A stretch of DNA of 10,444 nt from NCBI GenBank assembly GCA_905373185.1, contig CAJPSE010000045.1, positions 1 to 10,444 of the forward strand, in the 5' to 3' direction. The notes below the pieces were generated by a model. It did no database searches. It saw nothing but the letters and a program-made list of their open reading frames with translations, and was not told where the DNA came from. This document shows, piece by piece, positions 1 through 6,033 of this stretch; position 1 is the stretch's first letter, and every line of letters starts with the position of its first letter. Both the position numbers and the translations under genes were made by a program. This stretch comes from an uncultured Fretibacterium sp. (GTDB lineage Bacteria > Synergistota > Synergistia > Synergistales > Aminobacteriaceae).

Positions 1-13
1 CCTGTTTCTATCC

Positions 14-1249
14 CTACATCCAGGGGAGGGTGTCGGGGTTCTCGTTGTGGTGAAGGAAGTACTCCATGCAGTGGACGAGGGCGCGTTCCCCCCCGAGCGA
101 GCCGCTCTTGGAGATTATGGGGAGCCCGTCGAAGGGGCCTCCGGACAGGCTCAGGAGCGTGATCCCCTCCTGAATCTCCCGTTCCAGGGCCACGTTTTCC
201 GCCTTGACCCTCCGAGCGATGCGCACGGCGCAGTCCCCGCCGGTGACGCACAGTCCTCCTATCTTCGTGCGTCCCATGATCTCGCGGACCGTGTCCGCCA
301 TCAGGTCCATGAACCCTTCGATGTCCCCGTTCGGGTATTCGCCGCGCACAAAACGTTTTTCCTCCGTCGTCGCGATGAGCAGAATGGACTGTCCGCAGCG
401 TAGCAGCGGTTCCGCCTCGTCCGCCGCCCTGACGCGGGCCTCCGCGGCCCGGTCGGTCCCAAGCCCTTCGGCCGAGACGCCAACGGTCTGGACGAATCCA
501 TTCTCCAGAAGCTGGCGTGCCTGGCGCACGCTCCGCGGATGGGCCGTCCCGACGACGAAGACGAAGGGCTTCGGGGCCGTGGCCAGGGCCTCGGCGAGCC
601 CGACGGACCCCACCCAGAGCACCTCTTTGGCGGGTCGGGCCTTCAGGACGCCCCGCACGATCATACGGAGGTCCTCGTCGCTCTCGGCGTCGAAACAGTA
701 GCATCCCTTATTGGCGACGATCTCCGCCGTCCTGCCCGATCGGATCTGGTCGGCCGGGATCTCGTGGGGATCCAGTCCCGCCTGGGCAAGCAGGGCGACG
801 GTCGCGGCCGAGCTGGCGGATTGCGAGGTCGTCACGGTAAGGGACGACATCCGCTCGTGCTTGTCCAGGTAGACGGTCCCCTCCTCGATGGCCCGGCGGC
901 TGCGGGAGAAGGCGGACACGACGACGATGGTGTCGAACCCCATCTCTCGGGCCAGCACCTGCACCTCGGGCCCGACGTTGCCCCGAAGGCCCGGCTCGAT
1001 GCGCTTGAAGAAGATGGTACTGTCCTTCCAGGGCATCAGCTCGCGTGCGACGTTCTCTATCTTGCTGCCGGCGCGTTCCGGGGAATGAAAAAAGGTCTCG
1101 GTATCGACGGCGACGACGGAGTATTTCCTGAGGGACCCCAGAGAACCCGAGTCCAAAGTCACGGCGGCACGGTAACCCCCGTTCATGAACTTTGCCGCGG
1201 TCTCCACGGCCCCGGTGTAATCGTCGGCGACAACCACGTAATCGAACAT
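14..1249 (-). CDS. Four-carbon acid sugar kinase family protein (OtnK/DtnK-like, DUF1537)
   Basis: This is a 411-residue protein of the family that phosphorylates four-carbon sugar acids such as erythronate, threonate or 3-oxo-tetronate, using ATP in the cytoplasm. The N-terminal sugar-binding domain opens with ADDYTGA (residues 8-14; family form ADDLTGA) and has VDT at 48-50 and LRGN at 88-91. The C-terminal nucleotide-binding domain shows VGSVGLAEAL (213-222), CVTGGDCA (334-341) and GLPIISKSGSLG (375-386). A frame extension to a GTG at 1267 exists, but those bases read GTGAGGAGGAG and form the Shine-Dalgarno sequence of the ATG at 1249, so I take 1249 as the start. The usual K-x-I-D-S-T-LRGN motif reads KRIEPGLRGN (82-91), so D-S-T is replaced by E-P-G. 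No aldolase or dehydrogenase partner is visible; one could lie beyond the left edge. Family confidence is high, substrate unknown. Confidence 0.88.
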   Translation of the reverse strand: MFDYVVVADDYTGAVETAAKFMNGGYRAAVTLDSGSLGSLRKYSVVAVDTETFFHSPERAGSKIENVARELMPWKDSTIFFKRIEPGLRGNVGPEVQVLAREMGFDTIVVVSAFSRSRRAIEEGTVYLDKHERMSSLTVTTSQSASSAATVALLAQAGLDPHEIPADQIRSGRTAEIVANKGCYCFDAESDEDLRMIVRGVLKARPAKEVLWVGSVGLAEALATAPKPFVFVVGTAHPRSVRQARQLLENGFVQTVGVSAEGLGTDRAAEARVRAADEAEPLLRCGQSILLIATTEEKRFVRGEYPNGDIEGFMDLMADTVREIMGRTKIGGLCVTGGDCAVRIARRVKAENVALEREIQEGITLLSLSGGPFDGLPIISKSGSLGGERALVHCMEYFLHHNENPDTLPWM

Positions 1250-1283
1250 GCTACGACTCCTCCTCACAACGGCTTGAGAAATA

Positions 1284-1312
1284 CAAAAAATAAAGTCTGA
1301 AAATCTTCAGTC
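1284..1312 (-). terminator. Weak hairpin plus T-rich tract downstream of the TerB_N gene
   Basis: On the minus strand a short stem (CTGAA/TTCAG, 1306-1310 with 1297-1301) is followed by TTTATTTTTT. It lies about 85 bases past the stop of the 1394-3487 gene and 35 bases before the kinase start. The stem is only 5 bp, so it could be a weak terminator, an attenuator for the kinase gene, or simply AT-rich DNA. Confidence 0.35.
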
Positions 1313-1331
1313 GGACGCCAACCCCACGGAT

Positions 1332-1359
1332 ATTTTAAGCCCCTCCGGCCGTCCCGGAA
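1332..1359 (-). promoter_or_regulatory. Possible promoter of the sugar acid kinase gene
   Basis: Reading the minus strand, TTCCGG (1359-1354) is separated by 16 bases from TAAAAT (1337-1332). The -10 is good and the -35 poor. The start codon lies about 83 bases beyond the -10. The same arrangement (GTTCCGGGA, G-run, TA-rich -10, 16-base spacer) occurs before the DUF3343 gene. The weak hairpin at 1284-1312 would then lie in the leader. Confidence 0.3.
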
Positions 1360-1393
1360 CCCTTTGTGCATCCTCGTCGGAAGGTAGACTGCA

Positions 1394-3487
1394 TCACGGG
1401 TTTTTGAACAGCGGGGCGAGGATGTCCACGATCTCCCTCCCCCGCTCCGTGGCGGGCCTCTCGTCCGGGAGCGGGTGCGTGTCCGGCGCAACCTCGAGGG
1501 CCGTGCAAAGTCGGTCCAGGAGCCCCGGATGCCGTTCCGAGGGAAGGAACCCCAGGAAGTTCGTCATGAAGTTTCTCAGGACCGCGCGCTGGTCCTCCTG
1601 GAGCCAGAAACACAGGACCTCACCCCAGGATTTGGGTGTCGAGGGGGGAGGGATCAGGAGCTCCGCGAGGGCGGCGAGCCGGGCGTGGTCATCCGGGGAA
1701 AGGTCGAAGTACTCGTCCAGGCGGAACCTCAGGGCCTCGAACTGGGCGAAGTCCTCGGGTCCCGTCAGGGAACAGGCGAACTCCAGCAGAAGCTCGGACG
1801 CGCAGTAGTCCGCGGAAAGCCGCACGCCCATTTCCACGGGCACGAGGAGAACGGGGTCCTCCCAATGGTAATCCTTTCCCGCGATGCCGAGGTTCGGAAG
1901 GATCCCATAGCCCTCCACCCGAGCGGTCTCCACGATCTTTTTCCTGTCCGATCCCCTGGGTTTGGAGTCCGGTTCGCTGCAGGATATCCCCATCAGGTCC
2001 GCCAGGGCGGCGAGCGTCGTCCGGGTTGGGCCGGTCGGCTCCGCCCCGGGGTCGGCCTCTCCTCGAAGACGAAGGACGAAGCCCTCCAGGTCGGGCCGGT
2101 CTGTCAGCTCCTTCGCCTCCCGCTCGGCGGCGGTCTGGGAGATCTCCCGCATCAGATCCTTCCAGACCGAGATCAGGGGGGCGAAGGGATCGAGGTTCTC
2201 GAAGAAGTTGGGGAGCTCCAGGACCCCGCCGGAGGCATTCTTCTCGGAGGCCAGCGAGGGATTTGTCGGGACGTAGGCCAGGAAAACGGAGGTCTTCGGA
2301 CGGGTGAGCACGAGCCCCCCCTTGCAGGCGTTCCGATACCGGGGTGAGAACTGTTCGAACAGGGCCTCCGAATGGAGCATAGGGGGCGAAGCGGAACCGT
2401 CTTTTTTCGGGTCGTCGTCGCATGCGGTACGCAGGGTTCGGGAGGAGCGCATCAGGGTGAAGGCCACGATGGCGGGCAGGGACAGCCCGGAGTTGGCGTA
2501 GGGCCCCAGCAGCATACCGAGCAGCTCGTCGGGGACGACGGCGAGGGTTTTGCAGAAGGCGAGAAGATCCTCCTCGGGCAGCCAGAGCTTGACGGCCATC
2601 CAGGTAACGAAGCGAATCAGGCTGTCCTTGAGACTCTCCCAGCGGAGGAGCGGCATTAGGCGAAAGGCCTCGCCGATGCAGATTCCCAGGTCCAGACGGT
2701 CGACCAGGACGCGGCGCTCGAGGCCGAAGAGCCACAGGGCCGGGTAACAGACGTGCTGAGGGGGCTGAATGCGCCCCTCCGCCAGCCATGTCAGGTAAAT
2801 ACCGCGCTGGAGCGGCGTCATGGCCTCGTAGGAGACGGCGCCGTCAGCCGGAAGCGTCGTTCCCTCGTCCGGATACTCGACGGGCAGGGTTACGTCGATA
2901 CAGCAGGGCTCCGGCGTGGAACTGGAGCCGTCGGACCAGTAGGTGACGGGCCCGAGGATGACGAGGTCCCCGATCTGGAGCGAGCCCGTCTTCCCGCACC
3001 AGCGCAAAAGCAGAGGAGCGGTTCCCGGCTTCTTTCGTTCCTGCGGGGTCCCGTAGGAATAGGGCGAATCTCCGCCCAGGGCCGCCGGGGCCGCGGAGGA
3101 ATAGGTGGCGCTCGCCACGGCACTTGGAGAGCTTATTGGCGCCGCTGCCAGGACCGGGGTGAGGGGGTCTACCTCCTCCTGAATGGCCGGGAGGCCCGCC
3201 TGCCCTTCGGTCCGCTCCTCTGAAGCGGTCGGAGAGGCGGGTTTTTCTTCCGCTTCGTCTCGATCGCTTTTTTCGCTCGTGAAGGCTGGCCTCTCCTCGG
3301 AGGGGCCGGCGAGGACGAGGAGGTCGGGCTCACCCGATGGAGGCGAGGCGGGCTGCGGCGTTTCTTCGCCGGGATTGCTGGGGATGGGCTGTGCCGGGGC
3401 CTCTCCGGGGGCGGCATGCCTAGCCTGCTGCTTGAGCAGGGCCCCGACGGCCACGACAACGACAATCCCGATCATGAGAAAAAGCAC
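1394..3487 (-). CDS. Membrane-anchored protein with TerB_N domain and degenerate TerB-like region
   Basis: This 697-residue protein begins with one transmembrane helix (residues 2-18, MLFLMIGIVVVVAVGALL) followed by K, R and H, so by the positive-inside rule the large C-terminal part should be cytoplasmic. Residues 28-155 are a Pro/Glu/Ser/Ala-rich linker of low complexity. From about 160 to 385 it resembles the TerB_N domain of tellurite-resistance-type proteins: YW at 183-184, IDVTLPV (197-203), MTPLQRGIYLTWLAEGR (223-239) and the hallmark GLERRVL (255-261). Residues 555-645 are helical and TerB-like (SADYCASELLLEFACSL, then LSPDDHARLAALAELL), but the aspartate-glycine metal motif of TerB is not evident. 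I do not see a clear TerB_C domain. The GTG start at 3487 has AGGGAGG 8 bases upstream; the in-frame ATG at 3475 lacks a well-placed site. Molecular function of this family is unknown; links to stress or phage defence are by association only. Confidence 0.75.
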   Translation of the reverse strand: MLFLMIGIVVVVAVGALLKQQARHAAPGEAPAQPIPSNPGEETPQPASPPSGEPDLLVLAGPSEERPAFTSEKSDRDEAEEKPASPTASEERTEGQAGLPAIQEEVDPLTPVLAAAPISSPSAVASATYSSAAPAALGGDSPYSYGTPQERKKPGTAPLLLRWCGKTGSLQIGDLVILGPVTYWSDGSSSTPEPCCIDVTLPVEYPDEGTTLPADGAVSYEAMTPLQRGIYLTWLAEGRIQPPQHVCYPALWLFGLERRVLVDRLDLGICIGEAFRLMPLLRWESLKDSLIRFVTWMAVKLWLPEEDLLAFCKTLAVVPDELLGMLLGPYANSGLSLPAIVAFTLMRSSRTLRTACDDDPKKDGSASPPMLHSEALFEQFSPRYRNACKGGLVLTRPKTSVFLAYVPTNPSLASEKNASGGVLELPNFFENLDPFAPLISVWKDLMREISQTAAEREAKELTDRPDLEGFVLRLRGEADPGAEPTGPTRTTLAALADLMGISCSEPDSKPRGSDRKKIVETARVEGYGILPNLGIAGKDYHWEDPVLLVPVEMGVRLSADYCASELLLEFACSLTGPEDFAQFEALRFRLDEYFDLSPDDHARLAALAELLIPPPSTPKSWGEVLCFWLQEDQRAVLRNFMTNFLGFLPSERHPGLLDRLCTALEVAPDTHPLPDERPATERGREIVDILAPLFKNP

Positions 3488-3639
3488 GGATCCGCCTCCC
3501 TTTTATCGAGGGGAACGCAGCCACACCGGTAAGGCGAGGGCTCGGTCCCCCCTTCGGTACCCCGGCCGAAAACGCACCCTCGAGAAGGCGTGTTTTGTCC
3601 CGTGCTTCACGGCCCCGGCAGGGCTCTCCTTTACCCTTC

Positions 3640-3669
3640 ATTATATACGTTCCCCGGCCTTTTTGTCGT
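3640..3669 (-). promoter_or_regulatory. Promoter for the TerB_N gene
   Basis: On the minus strand a perfect TATAAT (3645-3640) lies 18 bases after ACGACA (3669-3664), which keeps four of six -35 consensus bases. The predicted transcript start is near 3633, giving a leader of about 145 bases to the GTG at 3487. I see no further gene in 3488-3773 beyond this and the divergent promoter. Confidence 0.45.
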
Positions 3670-3690
3670 TTGGGACGAAAGACAGGGCCG

Positions 3691-3718
3691 TTCCGGGAAA
3701 GTCATCGGGGGGTATAAT
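3691..3718 (+). promoter_or_regulatory. Promoter for the DUF3343 gene
   Basis: A perfect TATAAT (3713-3718), preceded by a run of six G, lies 16 bases after TTCCGG (3691-3696). The -35 is weak, so an activator or an alternative sigma factor is possible. The predicted start is near 3725, about 50 bases before the ATG at 3774. It is divergent from the TerB_N promoter about 45 bases to its left. Confidence 0.5.
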
Positions 3719-3773
3719 CTTGCTTGGAGTCCGGAAAGATCGAATCCAGAAGAATCGCGAGCCCCGTACTTTG

Positions 3774-4079
3774 ATGTTGGGAAAACCCGAGGTGCGGAAA
3801 GCCAAGGGGAAAGACGTTTTTCGAGAAGTTTTTCTGGAAGGGAAGTGTGTTTTATTGAGCTGTCTTGCCACGTTCAAGACAACCAGTATGGCGCTCTTGT
3901 TCGAGCGGTCCTGCAGGGAGGCCGGAATTGGGGCGCGCATCGCCCCCGTTCCTCGCAAGCTGTCCTCCAGCTGCGGGCTGGCCTGTGAGTTTCCCTGTGA
4001 GGAGCGGGCGAGGGCGGAGGCTCTGGCCGCGGAGCGCAGGATCGAGGTCGCCGCCATGCACGACCTGGAAAAAATTTGA
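3774..4079 (+). CDS. DUF3343 family, putative Se/S carrier-like small protein
   Basis: The product is 101 residues from the ATG at 3774. The conserved core is LLSCLATFKTTSMALLFERSC (27-47), then IAPVPRKLSSSCGLAC (56-71) and EFPCEE (72-77). It matches the DUF3343 pattern (short strand, helix, R-x-I-P-x-P-R-x-x-S-S-x-C-G-L-A). These small proteins are often annotated as Se/S carriers and may occur near selenium-metabolism genes; the biochemistry is not established. Six cysteines (25, 30, 47, 67, 71, 75) suggest thiol chemistry. The start is uncertain. Family members usually begin just before the first strand, and a TTG at 3855 has GGAAGGGAAG about 8 bases upstream, which would give 74 residues. 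The ATG at 3774 has no clear ribosome site but leaves room for the promoter at 3691-3718. It is the only plus-strand protein gene, standing alone between divergent and convergent neighbours. Confidence 0.75.
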   Translation: MLGKPEVRKAKGKDVFREVFLEGKCVLLSCLATFKTTSMALLFERSCREAGIGARIAPVPRKLSSSCGLACEFPCEERARAEALAAERRIEVAAMHDLEKI

Positions 4080-4105
4080 GGGAAGCCCGAGACTCCGGGC
4101 TTCCC
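4069..4105 (-). terminator. Terminator of brnQ, shared with the convergent DUF3343 gene
   Basis: There is a perfect 10-bp stem, GGGAAGCCCG/CGGGCTTCCC (4080-4089 with 4096-4105), with a 6-base loop. On the minus strand it is followed, after TCAAA, by T6 (4074-4069), 40 bases past the brnQ stop. On the plus strand the stem begins one base after the DUF3343 stop, and T6 follows at 4117-4122, so it probably works in both directions. Confidence 0.75.
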
Positions 4106-4144
4106 TTGAGAGAACATTTTTTAAGGTTCTCGAAAACGTCCGCG

Positions 4145-5458
4145 TCAGGCCTTCGGCATCCACCGGCCAACGATGCCCCCGACGACCCCGCCGATAAGGG
4201 CGGTGAAGATCCAGGCAAATCCATCCGGCCCAAGGGGAATGGAGACCAGCATATCTTTGACGCGGTCGGCAACGGCGCTCACGTGCTGCAGTCCGTAGAG
4301 GATGCCCATCAGGAACGCCCCGGCAACGGCCCCACGGTAAAGTCCGGTGCTGAAACCGAAGTCGAAGAGGTTCAGCAGGATCAAGACGATGGCCACAGGA
4401 TAAAGGGCGTAGAGTACCGGCACCGAGAGGGAGATGATGTACTTGACCCCGTAGACGGAGAGCACTGCGCTGACCAGGACGATGAGCCAGACCAGGGCCC
4501 GGTACGTCACCTTTTTGTTCATGAGCTTCTCGAAATACTCCGAGACCGCCGTGGTCAGCCCGATGGAGGTGGTGAGGCAGGCGAAGATGATGGAGATGGA
4601 CAGGGCGTAGCGGCCGAAGCTGCCTCCGATCCTACTGATGAGCTCGACGGTGATCTTGGTATGGCCCTCGTTGCCCTGGAATATCCCCGAGCCGGTGGCC
4701 CCCAGATAGATGAGCCCTCCATAGACGAAGAGGAAGCCCAGCATGGCCACGATGGAGACCTTGACGGCCATGGCCATCCCCTCGCCGGTGTTCCCGTGCC
4801 CGCGGCTCATGATGTTGGCCATGATGATCGCCGCGAAGGCCATGGAGGCGAGCGCGTCCATAGTCTGGTAGCCCTCGGTGAAGCTCATGGCAAAGGCGTT
4901 CGGGACGCGCGGATCGACCGGCTGACCGACTGGGACCAAAATTCCCTTGATGATGACGAAGCCCAACATGACAATCAGCACGGGCGTGAAGTACTTACCT
5001 ATCTGATCCACGATCTTGGAGGGGTTGAGCGAGAAATAGAGGGTAATCGCAAAGAAGATCGCGGAGATGGCGATCGCCTCCCAGGAGATTCCCATGATGG
5101 GGCTGGCATGAAGGGTGCCCAGGAAGGGAAGGATCCCCACCTCGAAGGTCGTCGCCGCGGTTCGAGGAATGGCAAACATCGGCCCGATGCACAGGAGGAT
5201 GGCGAAGTTGAACACCTTAGCGAAGGACAAGCTGACCTTGCCAGCGAACCTGTCGACGTCGCCGCCCGCCCTGAACGTGGCGAGCAACCCCAGGAGGGGC
5301 ATACCCATGCCCGTGATCGTGAACCCCAATAGAGCCGTAAACCAATCCTTACCCGTCATGATCCCGATGTAAGGCGGGAAGATGACGTTGCCCGCCCCAA
5401 AGAACATAGCGAACAGGGCGAAACCCATCACGAGAATTTCCTTGTTTTTCGACTGCAT
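4145..5458 (-). CDS. brnQ: Branched-chain amino acid transport system II carrier protein (BrnQ)
   Basis: This is a 437-residue membrane carrier of the LIVCS family, which takes up leucine, isoleucine and valine with Na+ or H+ across the inner membrane. Family signatures are FALFAMFFGAGNVIFPP (13-29), IGPMFAIPRTAATTFEVG (about 92-109), LYFSLNPSKIVDQIGKYFTP (about 142-161), FTEGYQTMDALASMAF and LTTSIGLTTAVSEYFEKL. The remaining sequence is a series of about 12 hydrophobic segments, and the length is normal for the family. The frame stays open upstream to 5620, but the extra 54 residues are polar and unlike the family. The ATG at 5458 is preceded by AAGGAG (5474-5469) with a 10-base spacer. It is monocistronic, with its own promoter about 190 bases upstream and a terminator at 4069-4105. 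It fits an organism that uses amino acids as carbon and energy source. Confidence 0.95.
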   Translation of the reverse strand: MQSKNKEILVMGFALFAMFFGAGNVIFPPYIGIMTGKDWFTALLGFTITGMGMPLLGLLATFRAGGDVDRFAGKVSLSFAKVFNFAILLCIGPMFAIPRTAATTFEVGILPFLGTLHASPIMGISWEAIAISAIFFAITLYFSLNPSKIVDQIGKYFTPVLIVMLGFVIIKGILVPVGQPVDPRVPNAFAMSFTEGYQTMDALASMAFAAIIMANIMSRGHGNTGEGMAMAVKVSIVAMLGFLFVYGGLIYLGATGSGIFQGNEGHTKITVELISRIGGSFGRYALSISIIFACLTTSIGLTTAVSEYFEKLMNKKVTYRALVWLIVLVSAVLSVYGVKYIISLSVPVLYALYPVAIVLILLNLFDFGFSTGLYRGAVAGAFLMGILYGLQHVSAVADRVKDMLVSIPLGPDGFAWIFTALIGGVVGGIVGRWMPKA

Positions 5459-5642
5459 GCGCTCACAACTCCTTCTATCTGTATTTTGTTCGAACCCCCC
5501 ACTCATAAGGGTTCGTGGAGCTCGTAAAAACGGGGCGATGCTTGAAAAACACCGAAACGGTCCGACGGAATACCGCAGGACACGGGATGAGACGGGAACT
5601 TGGCTGCCGCTCCTGCACAAAAGCCTTTTGAGAAGTATCTAG
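5459..5642 (-). promoter_or_regulatory. Long 5' leader of brnQ with hairpins
   Basis: The predicted transcript has a leader of about 184 bases. On the minus strand it holds a 6-bp stem (5611-5616 with 5575-5580), a 4-bp hairpin ACCG-TTT-CGGT (5561-5551) followed by GTTTTT, which resembles a weak attenuator, and a 7-bp hairpin CGAACCC/GGGTTCG (5515-5509 with 5497-5491) ending 17 bases before the ribosome site. I find no T-box motif and no leader peptide rich in Leu/Ile/Val. Control in the leader is possible but unproven. Confidence 0.35.
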
Positions 5643-5648
5643 CTTATC

Positions 5649-5676
5649 ATGATATTAAAATACCCTGATTTGTCAA
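5649..5676 (-). promoter_or_regulatory. brnQ promoter
   Basis: Reading the minus strand, a perfect TTGACA (5676-5671) is separated by 16 bases from TATCAT (5654-5649), five of six consensus bases. The predicted start is near 5642. The surrounding DNA is clearly AT-richer than the genes. Confidence 0.7.
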
Positions 5677-5682
5677 GCTTCT

Positions 5683-5706
5683 CATTTGGACTTACATTTG
5701 GACTTA
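5683..5706. repeat. Tandem 12-bp direct repeat upstream of the brnQ -35
   Basis: CATTTGGACTTA occurs twice with no gap (5683-5694 and 5695-5706), six bases beyond the -35 of the brnQ promoter. Its position is typical of an activator or repressor site. It is also between brnQ and the divergent plus-strand promoter at 5776, so it could act on both. Confidence 0.6.
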
Positions 5707-5775
5707 TACTCCAAGCGCAACAATAGTGGGTGAAAGAAAGGAGGTGAAAAGAAGAGAAAAATATGCATAGAGCGT

Positions 5776-5804
5776 TTGGCGTTTCGCCTGTTATGAGATA
5801 AAAT
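5776..5804 (+). promoter_or_regulatory. Plus-strand promoter P1 for the candidate small RNA
   Basis: TTGGCG (5776-5781) is 17 bases from TAAAAT (5799-5804). The predicted start is near 5811. No protein gene follows on this strand; the transcript would run to the terminator at 5962-5997. Confidence 0.4.
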
Positions 5805-5847
5805 AGAGAGAGCGGCATTCCCGAGCTTTTTGTACCGGAGGAACCTT

Positions 5848-5876
5848 TTGTGCCGGAACGAGGGCTGTTTTATACT
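5848..5876 (+). promoter_or_regulatory. Plus-strand promoter P2, internal to the candidate small RNA
   Basis: TTGTGC (5848-5853) is 17 bases from TATACT (5871-5876). The predicted start near 5883 is just before the GTTGGGG/CCCCAAC hairpin and gives a short transcript of about 115 bases to the terminator. Confidence 0.4.
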
Positions 5877-5961
5877 TTGCCTCTGACCGTTGGGGAAGAC
5901 CTTGCCCCAACAGACTTCTTGCAGTAAGGTGCCATCAACACCTGTATCCTTCCCCCCTTAG

Positions 5962-5997
5962 CGTCAGGCGCCCCCAGATGGGGGCGCCTGACGTTTT
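5962..5997 (+). terminator. Strong intrinsic terminator of the candidate small RNA
   Basis: A perfect 14-bp stem (left arm 5962-5975, right arm 5980-5993) with loop AGAT is followed by TTTT on the plus strand. On the minus strand the stem lies 40 bases past the folD stop but is followed by GCTAAGGGGGG, with no T tract, so the orientation favours the plus strand. It may still stabilise or block folD transcripts. Confidence 0.7.
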
Positions 5998-6033
5998 CGC
6001 AGTAGGGGACTCTGTGGCCGGAGGGCCTTTCGG

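Larger units (their letters stand above)
5811..5997 (+). ncRNA. Candidate structured small RNA between brnQ and folD
   Basis: No reading frame of useful size or with a ribosome site is present on the plus strand here, yet the stretch has a promoter at each of two positions and ends in a strong intrinsic terminator. That would give transcripts of about 187 or 115 bases. It folds locally: GTTGGGG/CCCCAAC (5889-5895 with 5905-5911), AGGTG/CACCT (5927-5931 with 5939-5943), and a competing pairing ACCTTGC with GCAGTAAGGT (5899-5905 with 5921-5930) that would break both. I do not recognise SRP, tmRNA, RNase P or a riboswitch class. A 6S-type RNA was considered because of size and a folate-gene neighbour, but I cannot pair the two ends. 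Both flanking protein genes are on the minus strand, so it is not an obvious leader. Confidence 0.4.

Noticed and set aside
4076..5332. A 418-codon open frame on the plus strand opposite brnQ
   Set aside because: Its product is a run of D, G, E, H and R residues, as expected from the complement of membrane-protein codons; brnQ is unambiguous on the other strand.
5490..5516. A tRNA T-arm-like string GGGTTCGAAC upstream of brnQ
   Set aside because: There is no matching acceptor stem, anticodon arm or D arm around it; it belongs to a simple hairpin.
5459..5620. A 54-residue upstream extension of BrnQ
   Set aside because: Polar, not part of the family, and it would skip a good AAGGAG site placed for the ATG at 5458.
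5459..5642. A T-box riboswitch in the brnQ leader
   Set aside because: No GGGTGGNACCGCG-like motif and no terminator/antiterminator pair with a proper T tract were found on the minus strand.
5738..5801. A 12-codon frame (ATG at 5763) after a strong AAAGGAGGTGA sequence
   Set aside because: The spacing from the ribosome-site-like string to the ATG is about 17 bases, too long, and the peptide has no recognisable character; the -10 of promoter P1 also overlaps its stop.
5811..5997. 6S RNA, SRP RNA or tmRNA identity for the candidate small RNA
   Set aside because: Size and folate-gene neighbourhood suggested 6S RNA, but the ends do not pair into a closing stem; SRP and tmRNA hallmark sequences are absent.
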